NCBI GenBank assembly: GCA_016219105.1
Contig: JACRCI010000102.1
Coordinates: 1 to 36,597 of the forward strand
Source: Deltaproteobacteria bacterium
GTDB taxonomy: Bacteria > Desulfobacterota > GWC2-55-46 > DRQE01
DNA: 36,597 nt
Reading direction: 5' to 3'
Within the stretch, counting starts at the first letter, position 1, and each line of letters begins with the position of its first letter. Below the pieces are notes generated by a model, which did no database searches, was not told the DNA's origin, and was given only the letters and a program-made list of their open reading frames with translations. This document shows positions 17,391-25,525 of the stretch, one piece after another. A program made the translations under genes and the position numbers.

Positions 17391-19649
17391 TCACACGGCA
17401 TCCTTCGGCATCTTCTCGAATTCTTCCGGCGATACGGTCTGAACTATCTCTCTTCCGAGTTCCTTGGTGGAGCCTTCCATCTTTACCATTTCTCCGGACA
17501 TGTCGCTCGTCGTTATCTTAACCCTTGTGGAGTTAAGCGCTATCTCGCCGGAGATCCCGTCCTCCTTCGCCGGCACCATATCCAGGGGGTTGGAGCCCCT
17601 GCCCTTCGCGTACCTTCCGTACTCCGTATGCCCCTGGCCTATGGGCATGGCGACGGTATCCGGCCTTATCCCGGGATAGAGGTATACCGGAAGCTGCACC
17701 CTGCCGGAAGGCGAATCCACGGTTACCATATCCCCTTCTTTTACGCCGAGGCCTCCGGCCGTCTTCGGGTTTATCTCTATCCAGCCTCCCCACACAACGG
17801 AGGTCATAGGGTCGGGCGTTTCCTGAAGCCACGGGAGGTTCGCCCCCCTTCCGTCAAAATGGCCGGCGTGCGGATAGAGCACGAGATAGAACGGATATTC
17901 CTTTTCGTCCCCTTCAAACCTTGAAGGCGACTGAGGCAGATGCGGCCCGGCGCCGGAGGCCGACACGTAGACCGCCCTCTTCCTGGGTTCCTCGGCCTCC
18001 TGCCACCAGCCTCCGTTTTGAAGCGTCCGGCTCCAGAATTCATCGAAGGTCGGGGCCGAGGATGCCATCGCTCTATTCCTTTTATAAAGCCCCTGCCACG
18101 ACTCCCTGAGGTAGGCCTCAAACGTATTCCATTTAAGCCTATCGGCGACCCTTCCTCCAGCGCCCCTTGCGGCCGCTAACAGTATGTCTCCGGCGCCCTT
18201 TGTGTCGAAGACCGGGCTTACGGCAGGCTGGTTCATGGTGTAAACCGGCGTTCCAACGGCAGGCTCGGCGAAATCGTCCCCCCAATCCTCCAAAGACGTA
18301 TGCGAGGGCAGGATAAGGTCGGCCGCGGCGGTCGTAGAGTCCATGAAACTCGAAAGGCTCACAATGAATGGAATCTTGGACAGCGATCCACCGGCATCGA
18401 GGGCCTTTGGGGCCGTAAAGAGCGGATTCGTATTGTAAACAATGAGGGCCTTCACCCTGCCCTCCGAGGCGCTTTTGAGGAGCGTTGAGATCCTGTCGGT
18501 TTTTAAATCAGGCCTCCGTGCCCCTTCGACGAATCCCTCGGAGTTTGGCACCACCCCGCCTTTGATCCCCATGTTTCCGGCAACGTGGTTGAGCACGTTT
18601 ACGGCAACGAGTCCCGAAACCCCGTTTTCATAGGAGGCCACGCACTCCCCGCCTATGGCGAGGCTCGGCCGGGTTTCGGCGAACTCCCGCGCAATCCTCT
18701 TTATCCGTTCCTCTCCGACGTCCGTTATCTTCGCCGCCTCCGCGGGTCTGTATCTTGCAAGGACTGATTTCCATGCGCCGCCGTCCGCGCCTCTATAATA
18801 GCCCTGCGAAACTATCTCATAGGCCATTGAAAGCGCGAGTATCCCCTCGGTGCCAGGCCTTGCCGGCACCCATTCGTCCGCGTTCGCGCCGGTAAGCGAC
18901 ATCCTCGGCTCGACCGAGACGAGCCTGCCCCTTTTCCCCTGCCCCCCCTGGCGCATCCTTCCGTAGCCGTAGCTCATGTTCACCGGTGAAAGCCATGTGG
19001 AGGAAAAATCCGCGCCGAAAGAAAGGAGGAACTTCGTATTCTCTATGTCATAATACGGGATCTCGGACAGGCTGGCCGAGAGCCGGTTCGCGGCTATTAG
19101 GTTGCGATGCTGGAAGAGTTCGTACTGGAAGTAGTCAGGCGAGCCAAAGGCGGCCATGAAGCCGTTTACGAGCGAATTGAGATGCCCCCTCAAGGGCGGG
19201 GTGAGCATATAGAGTCCTGGTGCGTCCTTATCAAGTTTTGCGAGATTTCCTGAAAGTATCTCCAGTCCCTCTTCCCATGAAATCCCGGTGAAGTCCCCGC
19301 CCTTCGATATCCTCCTCATGGGCCCTTTTATCCTGTCCGGGTTATAAAGGGCCTGGAGGCTTGCCTGCCCCCTGGCGCACAGCTTTCCCCTGCTTACCGG
19401 ATGCAGCGGGTTGCCCTCGATCTTCTTTGCCCTGCCCTCCATCACCCTCACGATCGTCCCGCAGCCGGCGTTGCACTGGGTGCAAACCCCGGCGTACCAG
19501 TTCGCAACCCCCGGTATCACGTCTTCCGGCGGGATGAGGTACGGGATGAGTTTTGCCCCGGGGGGATTGCTTGCCTTGCCCAGGACAAAACCCGCCCCGA
19601 GGCCGCCCGCTCCAATACCCAGGTATTTCAGAAAGTCCCTGCGTTTCAT
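17391..19649 (-). CDS. actB: Alternative complex III molybdopterin-oxidoreductase-like subunit (ActB N-terminal half)
   Basis: 752 residues. The N-terminus MKRRDFLKYLGIGAGGLGAG is a twin-arginine signal, so the protein is exported folded. Cys 56, 59, 63 and 91 form the C-x2-C-x3-C-x27-C motif of a [4Fe-4S] cluster at the base of molybdopterin oxidoreductases. Later segments (LLSFGADF, PARPGTEG, LILPSHTSLEDWGDD) and a C-terminal molydopterin dinucleotide-binding type barrel follow the family. In characterised alternative complex III this domain carries no molybdenum and its function is structural or unknown. The full cysteine set here makes loss of cofactors less certain. A true molybdoenzyme of the PsrA type is the alternative reading. 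Confidence 0.85.
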   Translation of the reverse strand: MKRRDFLKYLGIGAGGLGAGFVLGKASNPPGAKLIPYLIPPEDVIPGVANWYAGVCTQCNAGCGTIVRVMEGRAKKIEGNPLHPVSRGKLCARGQASLQALYNPDRIKGPMRRISKGGDFTGISWEEGLEILSGNLAKLDKDAPGLYMLTPPLRGHLNSLVNGFMAAFGSPDYFQYELFQHRNLIAANRLSASLSEIPYYDIENTKFLLSFGADFSSTWLSPVNMSYGYGRMRQGGQGKRGRLVSVEPRMSLTGANADEWVPARPGTEGILALSMAYEIVSQGYYRGADGGAWKSVLARYRPAEAAKITDVGEERIKRIAREFAETRPSLAIGGECVASYENGVSGLVAVNVLNHVAGNMGIKGGVVPNSEGFVEGARRPDLKTDRISTLLKSASEGRVKALIVYNTNPLFTAPKALDAGGSLSKIPFIVSLSSFMDSTTAAADLILPSHTSLEDWGDDFAEPAVGTPVYTMNQPAVSPVFDTKGAGDILLAAARGAGGRVADRLKWNTFEAYLRESWQGLYKRNRAMASSAPTFDEFWSRTLQNGGWWQEAEEPRKRAVYVSASGAGPHLPQSPSRFEGDEKEYPFYLVLYPHAGHFDGRGANLPWLQETPDPMTSVVWGGWIEINPKTAGGLGVKEGDMVTVDSPSGRVQLPVYLYPGIRPDTVAMPIGQGHTEYGRYAKGRGSNPLDMVPAKEDGISGEIALNSTRVKITTSDMSGEMVKMEGSTKELGREIVQTVSPEEFEKMPKDAV

Positions 19650-19658
19650 TCCCCTATC

Positions 19659-20192
19659 CTATATATGACACGTCCAGCAGTCCCGCCCGTTTTTAACGTT
19701 CCTTTTAGTATGACAGCTAAGACACCATCCCATCGTCAACGAGGAAACGCGCGTTATCCTTTTCATGGAGGCGACGTCCCCGTGGCACTGCTGACACTCT
19801 AACCCAGCCTTGATGTGCCTCTTATGCGGAAAATATACATGGTCCGGGAGGTTATGCACCTTGACCCACGGTACGGGTTCTTTCTTCTCCCAGTATGCCG
19901 CGAGCTTCTGTATCTCCGGCGATTGGGTCTTGATGACCGCGTGGCAGCCCATGCACCTTTTGACGTTCGGAACCCCGGCGACCCTCGACTTGTCGGCATA
20001 GAGGTGGCAGTACATGCAGGGTATCTTATTGTCTCCGGCGTGTATCCTGTGGCTGAACTCTATGGGCTGCGCCGGGGTCCTGCCGGAAAAATAGCGGCCC
20101 TGTATCCGATAACCCACGAAAAAGGCTACGGCGCCTACCACGGCAAACGACACGAGCTTTTTTATTATACCGATTGGACCGGTTTCGTTCAC
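19659..20192 (-). CDS. actA: Alternative complex III subunit A, pentaheme cytochrome c
   Basis: 177 residues with one N-terminal anchor helix (about 12-29) and five heme motifs: CMYCH (59-63), CMGCH (80-84), CQQCH (133-137), CLSCH (157-161) and CWTCH (172-176), the last at the C-terminus. PIEFSHRIHAGDNKIPCMYCH-like sequence and the count of five match ActA, the membrane-tethered pentaheme subunit. It is the first gene of the operon. The start is GTG at 20192 without a good ribosome site; a GTG further in would cut into the anchor helix, so the long form is kept with some doubt. Confidence 0.88.
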   Translation of the reverse strand: MNETGPIGIIKKLVSFAVVGAVAFFVGYRIQGRYFSGRTPAQPIEFSHRIHAGDNKIPCMYCHLYADKSRVAGVPNVKRCMGCHAVIKTQSPEIQKLAAYWEKKEPVPWVKVHNLPDHVYFPHKRHIKAGLECQQCHGDVASMKRITRVSSLTMGWCLSCHTKRNVKNGRDCWTCHI

Positions 20193-20464
20193 GCTATTGT
20201 ACCGTAATAGCCTTAAACCCCGGCTGAGAGAAATGAATTTGTTGCCCGGCGGGCAGACGGAAAACTCCGTCTGTAGTGCCTGTGCGCCCGCTCTGCCGGA
20301 ATAATGGGCAATGCCTTTCTATCTGCGCCTGAATGAGTATGTATCAGTAATCCAGCGTTGCGCGGGTTTCTAACCCGTGTCCTTTGATGCCTGTCAGATA
20401 GAACTGCATTTGCAGGGCGGAACAGCTATTAAGATTAAAAATGCGCCAGGAAAAATTGAAAAGC
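20193..20464 (-). other. Long leader region of the act operon
   Basis: If transcription starts from the promoter at 20465-20493, the message has a leader of roughly 265 nt. It contains hairpins at 20363-20377 (CGGGTT-TCT-AACCCG) and 20254-20273 (8-bp stem CAGACGGA/TCCGTCTG, loop AAAC). No known riboswitch pattern was recognised and no convincing small reading frame was found. Confidence 0.45.
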
Positions 20465-20493
20465 ATATTATATCAATTAAAATTCCTTGTCAA
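20465..20493 (-). promoter_or_regulatory. Sigma70-like promoter of the act operon
   Basis: Minus strand: TTGACA at 20488-20493 and TAATAT at 20465-20470, 17 bp apart; an overlapping TATAAT at 20467-20472 gives 15 bp. The AT-rich spacer and flank contrast with the GC-rich surroundings. It faces actA and lies downstream of the bacterioferritin-like gene. Confidence 0.65.
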
Positions 20494-20503
20494 GAGGATA
20501 TAT

Positions 20504-20628
20504 GGCCGGCGAGGCCGGTTGGCGGACTTTTTTTGGATGCCCCGCGCGGTTTTTCTCCTGAAAATCCCTTGCGCGCCTTGCCGCGGACGGAAAGGGGCCG
20601 GGCACGAGCGCCAACCAGCCGGCCAACC
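20504..20628. repeat. Inverted pair of the GC-rich repeat family
   Basis: Copy 1, GGCCGGCGAGGCCGGTTGGCGG (20504 on), faces copy 2, CGCCAACCAGCCGGCCAACC (20609-20628), across about 85 bp. They are reverse-complement relatives of the repeats at 23167, 25701, 28199 and 32575. The pair brackets the 3' end of the bacterioferritin-like transcript, where it could form a long stem. Confidence 0.6.
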
Positions 20629-20653
20629 CCTCAGTTATACGCGGTTTCACGGG

Positions 20654-21076
20654 CTATTTGCCGAGGGCCTGCTTGATGTCCATCGCGTGTTCCTGCTCCA
20701 CGGCGAGTATGTTCCTCAATTGCTGCGCGAGCGCGAACTCCTTTAACGCCTCGGCCTGCTCTATCCTCGTTTTATACCTCCTTATGGCGTCTTCCTCGCC
20801 GGCGAGGTCCTGCCTGAGCATGGCGACGTTGTCCGCCGAGGTAACTATCTTGCCCACCTCCACGGTCGGCACCCCTCCTAAAAAGTCTATCTGGTCGGCC
20901 AGTATCACGGCGTGCTGGATCTCCTCGCCGGCGTGTATCCTGAGTTCCTTTATGACGTCTCCGTACTGGGCCCCGCTCATCACGGCCGTGTGCTGGATGT
21001 ACTGTATGGCCGCCGAGTACTCGAGCGCGAGGTCCCTGTTCAACAACTCGATTAGTTTGTTTTTCGCTATCGCCAT
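20654..21076 (-). CDS. Bacterioferritin / ferritin-like iron protein
   Basis: 140 residues forming a four-helix bundle of the ferritin-like family. Iron-site residues fit: E19 in LALEYSAAIQYIQHT, EEIQHA near 51-56, the GEEDAIRRY segment near 91-99 and EQEHAMD near 127-133. It is slightly shorter than classical bacterioferritin (about 155). It should oxidise and store iron in the cytoplasm, or act as a peroxide-consuming ferritin. The ATG has GGAGGGGAG directly upstream. It stands alone between the act operon and the Ehr-like operon, with its own possible promoter. Iron storage next to large heme and Fe-S complexes is sensible but may be chance. Confidence 0.85.
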   Translation of the reverse strand: MAIAKNKLIELLNRDLALEYSAAIQYIQHTAVMSGAQYGDVIKELRIHAGEEIQHAVILADQIDFLGGVPTVEVGKIVTSADNVAMLRQDLAGEEDAIRRYKTRIEQAEALKEFALAQQLRNILAVEQEHAMDIKQALGK

Positions 21077-21120
21077 CTCCCCTCCCTGAAAGGAATTTTT
21101 TTATGTTCTCCGGTTAGCGG

Positions 21121-21148
21121 ATTTTAACACTTTAAGCCGATAAGTCCA
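21121..21148 (-). promoter_or_regulatory. Possible promoter of the bacterioferritin-like gene
   Basis: Minus strand TGGACT (21143-21148) and TAAAAT (21121-21126) are 16 bp apart, about 45 bp before the start. The match is moderate. Confidence 0.35.
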
Positions 21149-21149
21149 C

Positions 21150-21689
21150 TTAAAAACCAGGACCATCCCCCGTCTTTCTTGCCGGGCTTACGGCCCTCAG
21201 TATGCCGTGGATTATCTGAGAGGGCGCCGGAGGGCACCCGGTGACGTATACGTCCACCGGGATTACGTTCCCCACGCCGCCCGCGGACGCGTAACCGCAG
21301 CCGAAGACCCCGCCGTCACGGCCGCAGTCGCCTATGGCGACCACGAGTTTCGGCCCGGGCATCGCGTTATAAGTCCTTTTGAGGGCGGTTTCCATATTGA
21401 TTGAAACCGGACCCGTAACGAGCAGTATGTCCGCGAACCTCGGCGAGGCAGTAAAATGTATGCCGAAACGCTCGCTGTTATAGAAGGGGTTGTTCGCGGC
21501 GTGCGCCTCAAGCTCGCAGGCGTTGCAGCTTCCCGCGTCAACAAACCTTATCGCGACGCTCCTCTGAAAACGTCTTTCGATTTTTTTTTCGAGCAATGCG
21601 CCGGTTACGGTTATCCGGGACTCTTCGGCCGGAGAAAGCGGCTCGGTAACTATGCCGGTTGAGAATATCTGTCTGAGTATCCTGAGCAC
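21150..21689 (-). CDS. NuoB/HyfI-like Fe-S subunit of an Ehr-type complex
   Basis: 179 residues. The CXXCE motif (C55, C58, E59 in CNACELE) plus C122 in GDCGRDGG and C152 in VTGCPP supply the four ligands of the single [4Fe-4S] cluster proximal to the catalytic subunit. The spaced CXXC, rather than the adjacent Cys pair of complex I NuoB, places it with hydrogenase-type subunits (HycG/HyfI). The start is GTG at 21689 with AGGGGG seven bases upstream. It is the last gene of the six-gene operon, 12 bp after the large subunit. Its electron partner cannot be named because the large subunit has lost the NiFe site. Confidence 0.88.
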   Translation of the reverse strand: MLRILRQIFSTGIVTEPLSPAEESRITVTGALLEKKIERRFQRSVAIRFVDAGSCNACELEAHAANNPFYNSERFGIHFTASPRFADILLVTGPVSINMETALKRTYNAMPGPKLVVAIGDCGRDGGVFGCGYASAGGVGNVIPVDVYVTGCPPAPSQIIHGILRAVSPARKTGDGPGF

Positions 21690-21701
21690 GAAAGAACCCC
21701 C

Positions 21702-23354
21702 TTACAGGTCATGGCCTGAATATGACTGGTTGAAGCTCTTATTGCAAAGCGGAAAATCCGGGACGATATTCCCGAGGATCGCCTCTTCGAGCGCAAGCCA
21801 GTTCACGCTCGACGGGTCCCTCACCATGCAGCGGTTTATCCCCGCGTCCGTCGAGGACAAAGGGCCGGCCGTCGAGGACAAAGGGCCGGCCTGAACCCAA
21901 TAGATTATCTCGCCCCTCCACCCTTCCACCGCCGAAAACCCCTCGGCCCCGGGCCGGGGCGCCGGGCAGGGCACGCACAGGCGGCCGCGGGGGATATCCT
22001 GAAGCATCTCCCTTATAAGTCTCATGGACTCCCTTACCTCCTCGACCCTCACCCACGCCCTGGCGTGGACGTCCCCGGAAGTAAGCACCGGGACCTTCGG
22101 GACTATCCTGTCGTAAGGCGCAAAGGGGTTCTGCACGCGCGCATCGAGGGCCTGCCCGCTCGCCCTCGCGACAAACCCGACCGTGCCGAGCTCTTTTGCG
22201 ACGGATGGGCTTAAAACGCCGGCGCCCCATACGCGGTCCTCGAGCGAGGGGTTATCCTCGTAAATGACGACGAGTTTCTCGAACTCCTTTGAAAGCCAGA
22301 CAATCTCCTTGAGCATCTCTTCGGAAGCGTCTTTATCCATATCAACGGCCGCGCCTCCGGGAAGGACCCTGTCCATCATGAGCCTGTGGCCGAAAAACCT
22401 CTGGTTTGCCCTCAAGACCTTTTCCCTCAATATCGAGAACTGGTGGTGGAGGAAGGCGAACGCCGTGTCGTTGCATATCGCCCCTATATCGCCGAGGTGG
22501 TTCGCTATCCTTTCCCTCTCGAGCATGACGGCCCTCATCCAGAGCGCCCTTTGCGCAGGCGCGACCATGGAGGCCGCCTCAACGGCCATGGAAAAGGCGA
22601 TTGAGTGGGCGACAGTGGAGTCGCCAGAGACCCTCGCGGCAAGGCGCGCCCCGAAAATCCAGCCGAGGGACTCGAACCTTTTTTCAATGCCCTTGTGCAC
22701 GTAGCCCAGTTTCTCCTCAAGGTTTATTATGTCCTCGCCGACTGCCTGGAACCTGAAATGCCCCGGCTCTATTATGCCGGCGTGGACCGGGCCGACCGGT
22801 ATCTCGTATACGCCCTCGCCGTCGGCCCTGGCCCAGGGGTAGTCGCCGCCCGGGACCTTTTTTAAAGGCGTTTTCCCGTCAAAGGATTTCCTGAGCGGAT
22901 AAACGTCCCAAGGCCAGTCTTCGTGTTTTATCCACGGCCTTAAGTCAGGGTGAGCTTCGGGACTGACCCCCATAAGGCTCTGTATCTGCCGCTCAAAACG
23001 CAGGGCCGGGGTGAATATCCCGGCAAGGCTCGGAAACGATGGGTCGTCTTGCGGCAAGTCGGACTTTACGATGACGTATTCCGTGCCGCTATTGTATGCC
23101 GCGAACACGGCAAAGCCCCTTCCAAACGGAGTTTCATCGGTTGCCCATTCGGCCGCAAGCCTCCATCCGTCGAGGACGGCTAACTGGCCGGCAAGGCCGC
23201 CTGGTTGGCCGGCACCCTTCAACGCCTTTGCGGCCATGGCGAAGAACTCCCGCGGGACGCCATACGCGGCCGTAACGCCGCCGCACCGGGCGAGTTCCCT
23301 CAAATTATCGTTGCCTATGGACGAGGCTATTATCTCTTTTGGCCAGTTCATCAT
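21702..23354 (-). CDS. NuoCD/HyfG-like large subunit lacking NiFe ligands (Ehr type)
   Basis: 550 residues: a NuoC-like domain (about 1-155) joined to a NuoD/hydrogenase large-subunit domain. GPVHAGIIEPGHFRF and GYVHKGIEKRFE are the family's anchors. Where hydrogenases have RICGICxxAHS the sequence is RVSGDSTVAHS (241-251), with both cysteines gone. The C-terminal DPCxxC is also absent: the tail reads FPLCNKSFNQSYSGHDL. It therefore cannot bind NiFe and resembles energy-converting hydrogenase-related (Ehr) proteins. Two insertions stand out: a segment near residues 47-64 coded by the GC-rich repeat, and an exact 7-residue tandem duplication (AGPLSST twice) near 490-505. Confidence 0.88.
   Translation of the reverse strand: MMNWPKEIIASSIGNDNLRELARCGGVTAAYGVPREFFAMAAKALKGAGQPGGLAGQLAVLDGWRLAAEWATDETPFGRGFAVFAAYNSGTEYVIVKSDLPQDDPSFPSLAGIFTPALRFERQIQSLMGVSPEAHPDLRPWIKHEDWPWDVYPLRKSFDGKTPLKKVPGGDYPWARADGEGVYEIPVGPVHAGIIEPGHFRFQAVGEDIINLEEKLGYVHKGIEKRFESLGWIFGARLAARVSGDSTVAHSIAFSMAVEAASMVAPAQRALWMRAVMLERERIANHLGDIGAICNDTAFAFLHHQFSILREKVLRANQRFFGHRLMMDRVLPGGAAVDMDKDASEEMLKEIVWLSKEFEKLVVIYEDNPSLEDRVWGAGVLSPSVAKELGTVGFVARASGQALDARVQNPFAPYDRIVPKVPVLTSGDVHARAWVRVEEVRESMRLIREMLQDIPRGRLCVPCPAPRPGAEGFSAVEGWRGEIIYWVQAGPLSSTAGPLSSTDAGINRCMVRDPSSVNWLALEEAILGNIVPDFPLCNKSFNQSYSGHDL
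21848..21889. repeat. Exact 21-bp tandem duplication inside the NuoCD-like gene
   Basis: Two identical 21-bp units (21848-21868, 21869-21889), each beginning CCGTCGAGGAC and ending GGGCCGG, are in frame and add seven residues each. The CCGTCGAGGAC start is shared with the dispersed repeat family, so this looks like a repeat copy that has itself duplicated. Confidence 0.8.
23167..23214. repeat. GC-rich repeat copy inside the NuoCD-like gene
   Basis: This copy has both cores, CCGTCGAGGACGGC followed by TGGCCGGCAAGGCC and TGGTTGGCCGGC. It is in frame and codes for the low-complexity segment GAGQPGGLAGQLAVLDG. Confidence 0.65.
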
Positions 23355-23373
23355 ATTGTTGGGACTGAACAGC

Positions 23374-24822
23374 TTATTGCAACAGATCCACGGCCATATG
23401 GAACCACTGGCTCAAAAACAACGGCAGATAGAGGCCGAGTATAAGCACGAGCACCATGTGCACTATGACCGGGATGTGGGACGGCCTGAGGGGCCTTTGG
23501 TTCCCGGGTACCGCGCCGAACACCATGGGCATCACCTTCCTGAAAAGCGCGGCAAAGGCGACTACCACGCCCAGGAGAAAAAACGGGGTTAAAAACGGCG
23601 CGTCCTTCATGGCGGCCGTAAGTATCAGGAACTCGCTCGTAAAAACCCCGAAAGGCGGCATACCCGCAATCGCCATGACCCCGAACATAAGCCCCCAGCC
23701 CACGAGCGGGTTCCCCCTTATAAGCCCTTTTATATCGGACATATCCTGCGTCGAGTGCATCTGGGAGGCGTGCCCGGCGGTAAAGAATATCGCGGACTTC
23801 GTGAGCGAGTGCACCAGCATATGCAGGAGCGCCCCGAAGGTCGCCACAGGACCGCCGAGGCCGAAGGCGAAGGTGGCTATCCCCATGTGCTCGATCGAGG
23901 AATAGGCGAAAAGCCTCTTTATGTCCTTCTGCCTCAGGAGCGAGAAGGCCGGGACGATTATGGAGACAAGGCCGAACACCATCATTATATAGCCGGCCTT
24001 GTGGCTCCCGGTCGCGCCGTCAACGAGCACCTTGCACCTTACGAGCGCGTAGAGGGCGACGTTCAAAAGCAGGCCCGAAAGGACCGCGGAGATAGGGGTC
24101 GGGCCTTCGCTGTGCGCGTCCGGCAGCCAGTTATGCAGCGGCACAAGCCCGACCTTGGTGCCGTAGCCCACCATGAAGAATACGAACGCGAGCGAAAGCA
24201 CGGTCGGCTCGAGCCTGCCGGCAACGGCGTTCAGGTTCGTCCACAGGAGCGCGCCGGTGCCCTCGCCCACGACCCTTTCGGCCGCGAAATAAAGGAGCAC
24301 CGTGCCGAAAAGCGCCTGCGCTATGCCGACGCCGCAGAGGATGAAATACTTCCACGCCGCCTCAACGGCCGAAGGCGTGCGGTAGAGCGAAACCAGAAGG
24401 ACGGTCGAGAGGGTCGCAAGCTCCATGGCTATCCAGAGCACGCCGACGTTATTGGTAAGGAGCGCCAGCAGCATCGCGAATATGAAGAGCTGGAACATCG
24501 CGTGGTAAAACCTCATGCCCGCGCGTCCTATCCTGCCGTGCCTGCGCTCGTAACGCATGTACCTGCGGCTGAAGATTGCCGTCGTCATCGAGACAAAGGC
24601 GGTTAAAACCGCCAGATACACGTTGAATGAGTCCACGAAGAAAAAGCCGCCGCCGGAGAGCATGGGCCCGTTGACGTATACCCCCGTGGCCAGAAAAACG
24701 CTTGAGATGAACGTCGCGGCCGAGCAGAGTATGTTCACCTCGGGCGCAAGACGCCTGTCCCCTAAAAACGCGAGTACGGCCGCGCCGATAATGTTCACGC
24801 CTAAAAGTATCTGTATCGTCAT
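23374..24822 (-). CDS. HyfF/NuoN-like proton-translocating membrane subunit
   Basis: 482 residues, about fourteen membrane helices, of the antiporter-like family that includes NuoL/M/N, HyfF and Mrp proteins. Conserved segments include the helix containing LPDAHSEGPTPISAVLSGLLLN, typical of the broken discontinuous helix, and KRLFAYSSIEHMGI. It should move protons (or Na+) across the membrane, driven by the redox reaction of the large subunit. It starts 31 bp after the HyfE-like gene stop and its own stop is 20 bp before the large subunit. Confidence 0.9.
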   Translation of the reverse strand: MTIQILLGVNIIGAAVLAFLGDRRLAPEVNILCSAATFISSVFLATGVYVNGPMLSGGGFFFVDSFNVYLAVLTAFVSMTTAIFSRRYMRYERRHGRIGRAGMRFYHAMFQLFIFAMLLALLTNNVGVLWIAMELATLSTVLLVSLYRTPSAVEAAWKYFILCGVGIAQALFGTVLLYFAAERVVGEGTGALLWTNLNAVAGRLEPTVLSLAFVFFMVGYGTKVGLVPLHNWLPDAHSEGPTPISAVLSGLLLNVALYALVRCKVLVDGATGSHKAGYIMMVFGLVSIIVPAFSLLRQKDIKRLFAYSSIEHMGIATFAFGLGGPVATFGALLHMLVHSLTKSAIFFTAGHASQMHSTQDMSDIKGLIRGNPLVGWGLMFGVMAIAGMPPFGVFTSEFLILTAAMKDAPFLTPFFLLGVVVAFAALFRKVMPMVFGAVPGNQRPLRPSHIPVIVHMVLVLILGLYLPLFLSQWFHMAVDLLQ

Positions 24823-24853
24823 GGCCTCGGCCCCGCGCGATTAGACCCCGCGC

Positions 24854-25519
24854 TCAGTCCTCCTCCTTGAGCTTTTCCATCTCCTTGATGTCCAGGCTGT
24901 CGAAGGTGGTGCGTATCTGGAAAAAGAATATGCCGAATATGAACGCCGCTATCAGTATGTCGAGCGCCACCCCAAGCTCCACCACGAGCGGCATGCCGTA
25001 AGTGGCGCTCGTCGCCGCGAAAAAAAGCCCGTTCTCGAGCGACAGAAACCCTATTATCTGCGTCACCGCGTTCCTGCGGGTGATCATCATCAAAAGCCCG
25101 AGCATGACGGTTGCAAGCGCCACCGCGAGCGTCGAACGCGTCATGAGGGTCGAAAGCTCCCTTACCGGCGAGGTAAGGTGATAGGAGAATATCACGAGCG
25201 CGATGCCGATGAGCATGGTCGTCGGGATGTTTACGACCTCCTCCACCTCCTTCTGTATCTTGAGCCGGTGGATGAGCACGTAGAGTATGTACGGGAGGGC
25301 GAACACCTTGAGCGCGAGGGTAAGCGCCGAAGAGATGTAGAGGTGGCGCAGTCCCGTCGAGTAGCCCACGACCGCCGCGCTTATCGAAAGGAAAAGCCCC
25401 TGCCACGCGAATATGTGCAAAAGCCCGTATATCCTTCTCTGGACGAGAAGCGCGAACGCCGTAAGGAGTATGAGGGCCGCCAAAACTCCGGTTATCTGCG
25501 CGGCAAAACCGTTCTCCAT
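24854..25519 (-). CDS. HyfE-like membrane subunit
   Basis: 221 residues, about seven hydrophobic helices. LSLENGLFFAATSATYGMP resembles the NuoK-type segment (GLE-N), and HyfE is known to include a NuoK-like half. It ends with a short charged tail (EEMEKLKEED type). Gene order HyfC-HyfE-HyfF supports the call. It begins 7 bp after the HyfC-like stop, so translation is coupled. Confidence 0.85.
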   Translation of the reverse strand: MENGFAAQITGVLAALILLTAFALLVQRRIYGLLHIFAWQGLFLSISAAVVGYSTGLRHLYISSALTLALKVFALPYILYVLIHRLKIQKEVEEVVNIPTTMLIGIALVIFSYHLTSPVRELSTLMTRSTLAVALATVMLGLLMMITRRNAVTQIIGFLSLENGLFFAATSATYGMPLVVELGVALDILIAAFIFGIFFFQIRTTFDSLDIKEMEKLKEED

Positions 25520-25525
25520 GTCCGT

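Noticed and set aside
20377-20676. 99-codon plus-strand frame between actA and the bacterioferritin-like gene
   Set aside because: It crosses the act promoter and two repeat copies, has no ribosome site and overlaps the end of the bacterioferritin-like gene.
21150-23354. Active NiFe hydrogenase
   Set aside because: Both CxxC pairs that bind NiFe are missing in the large subunit and no maturation genes are present in the window.
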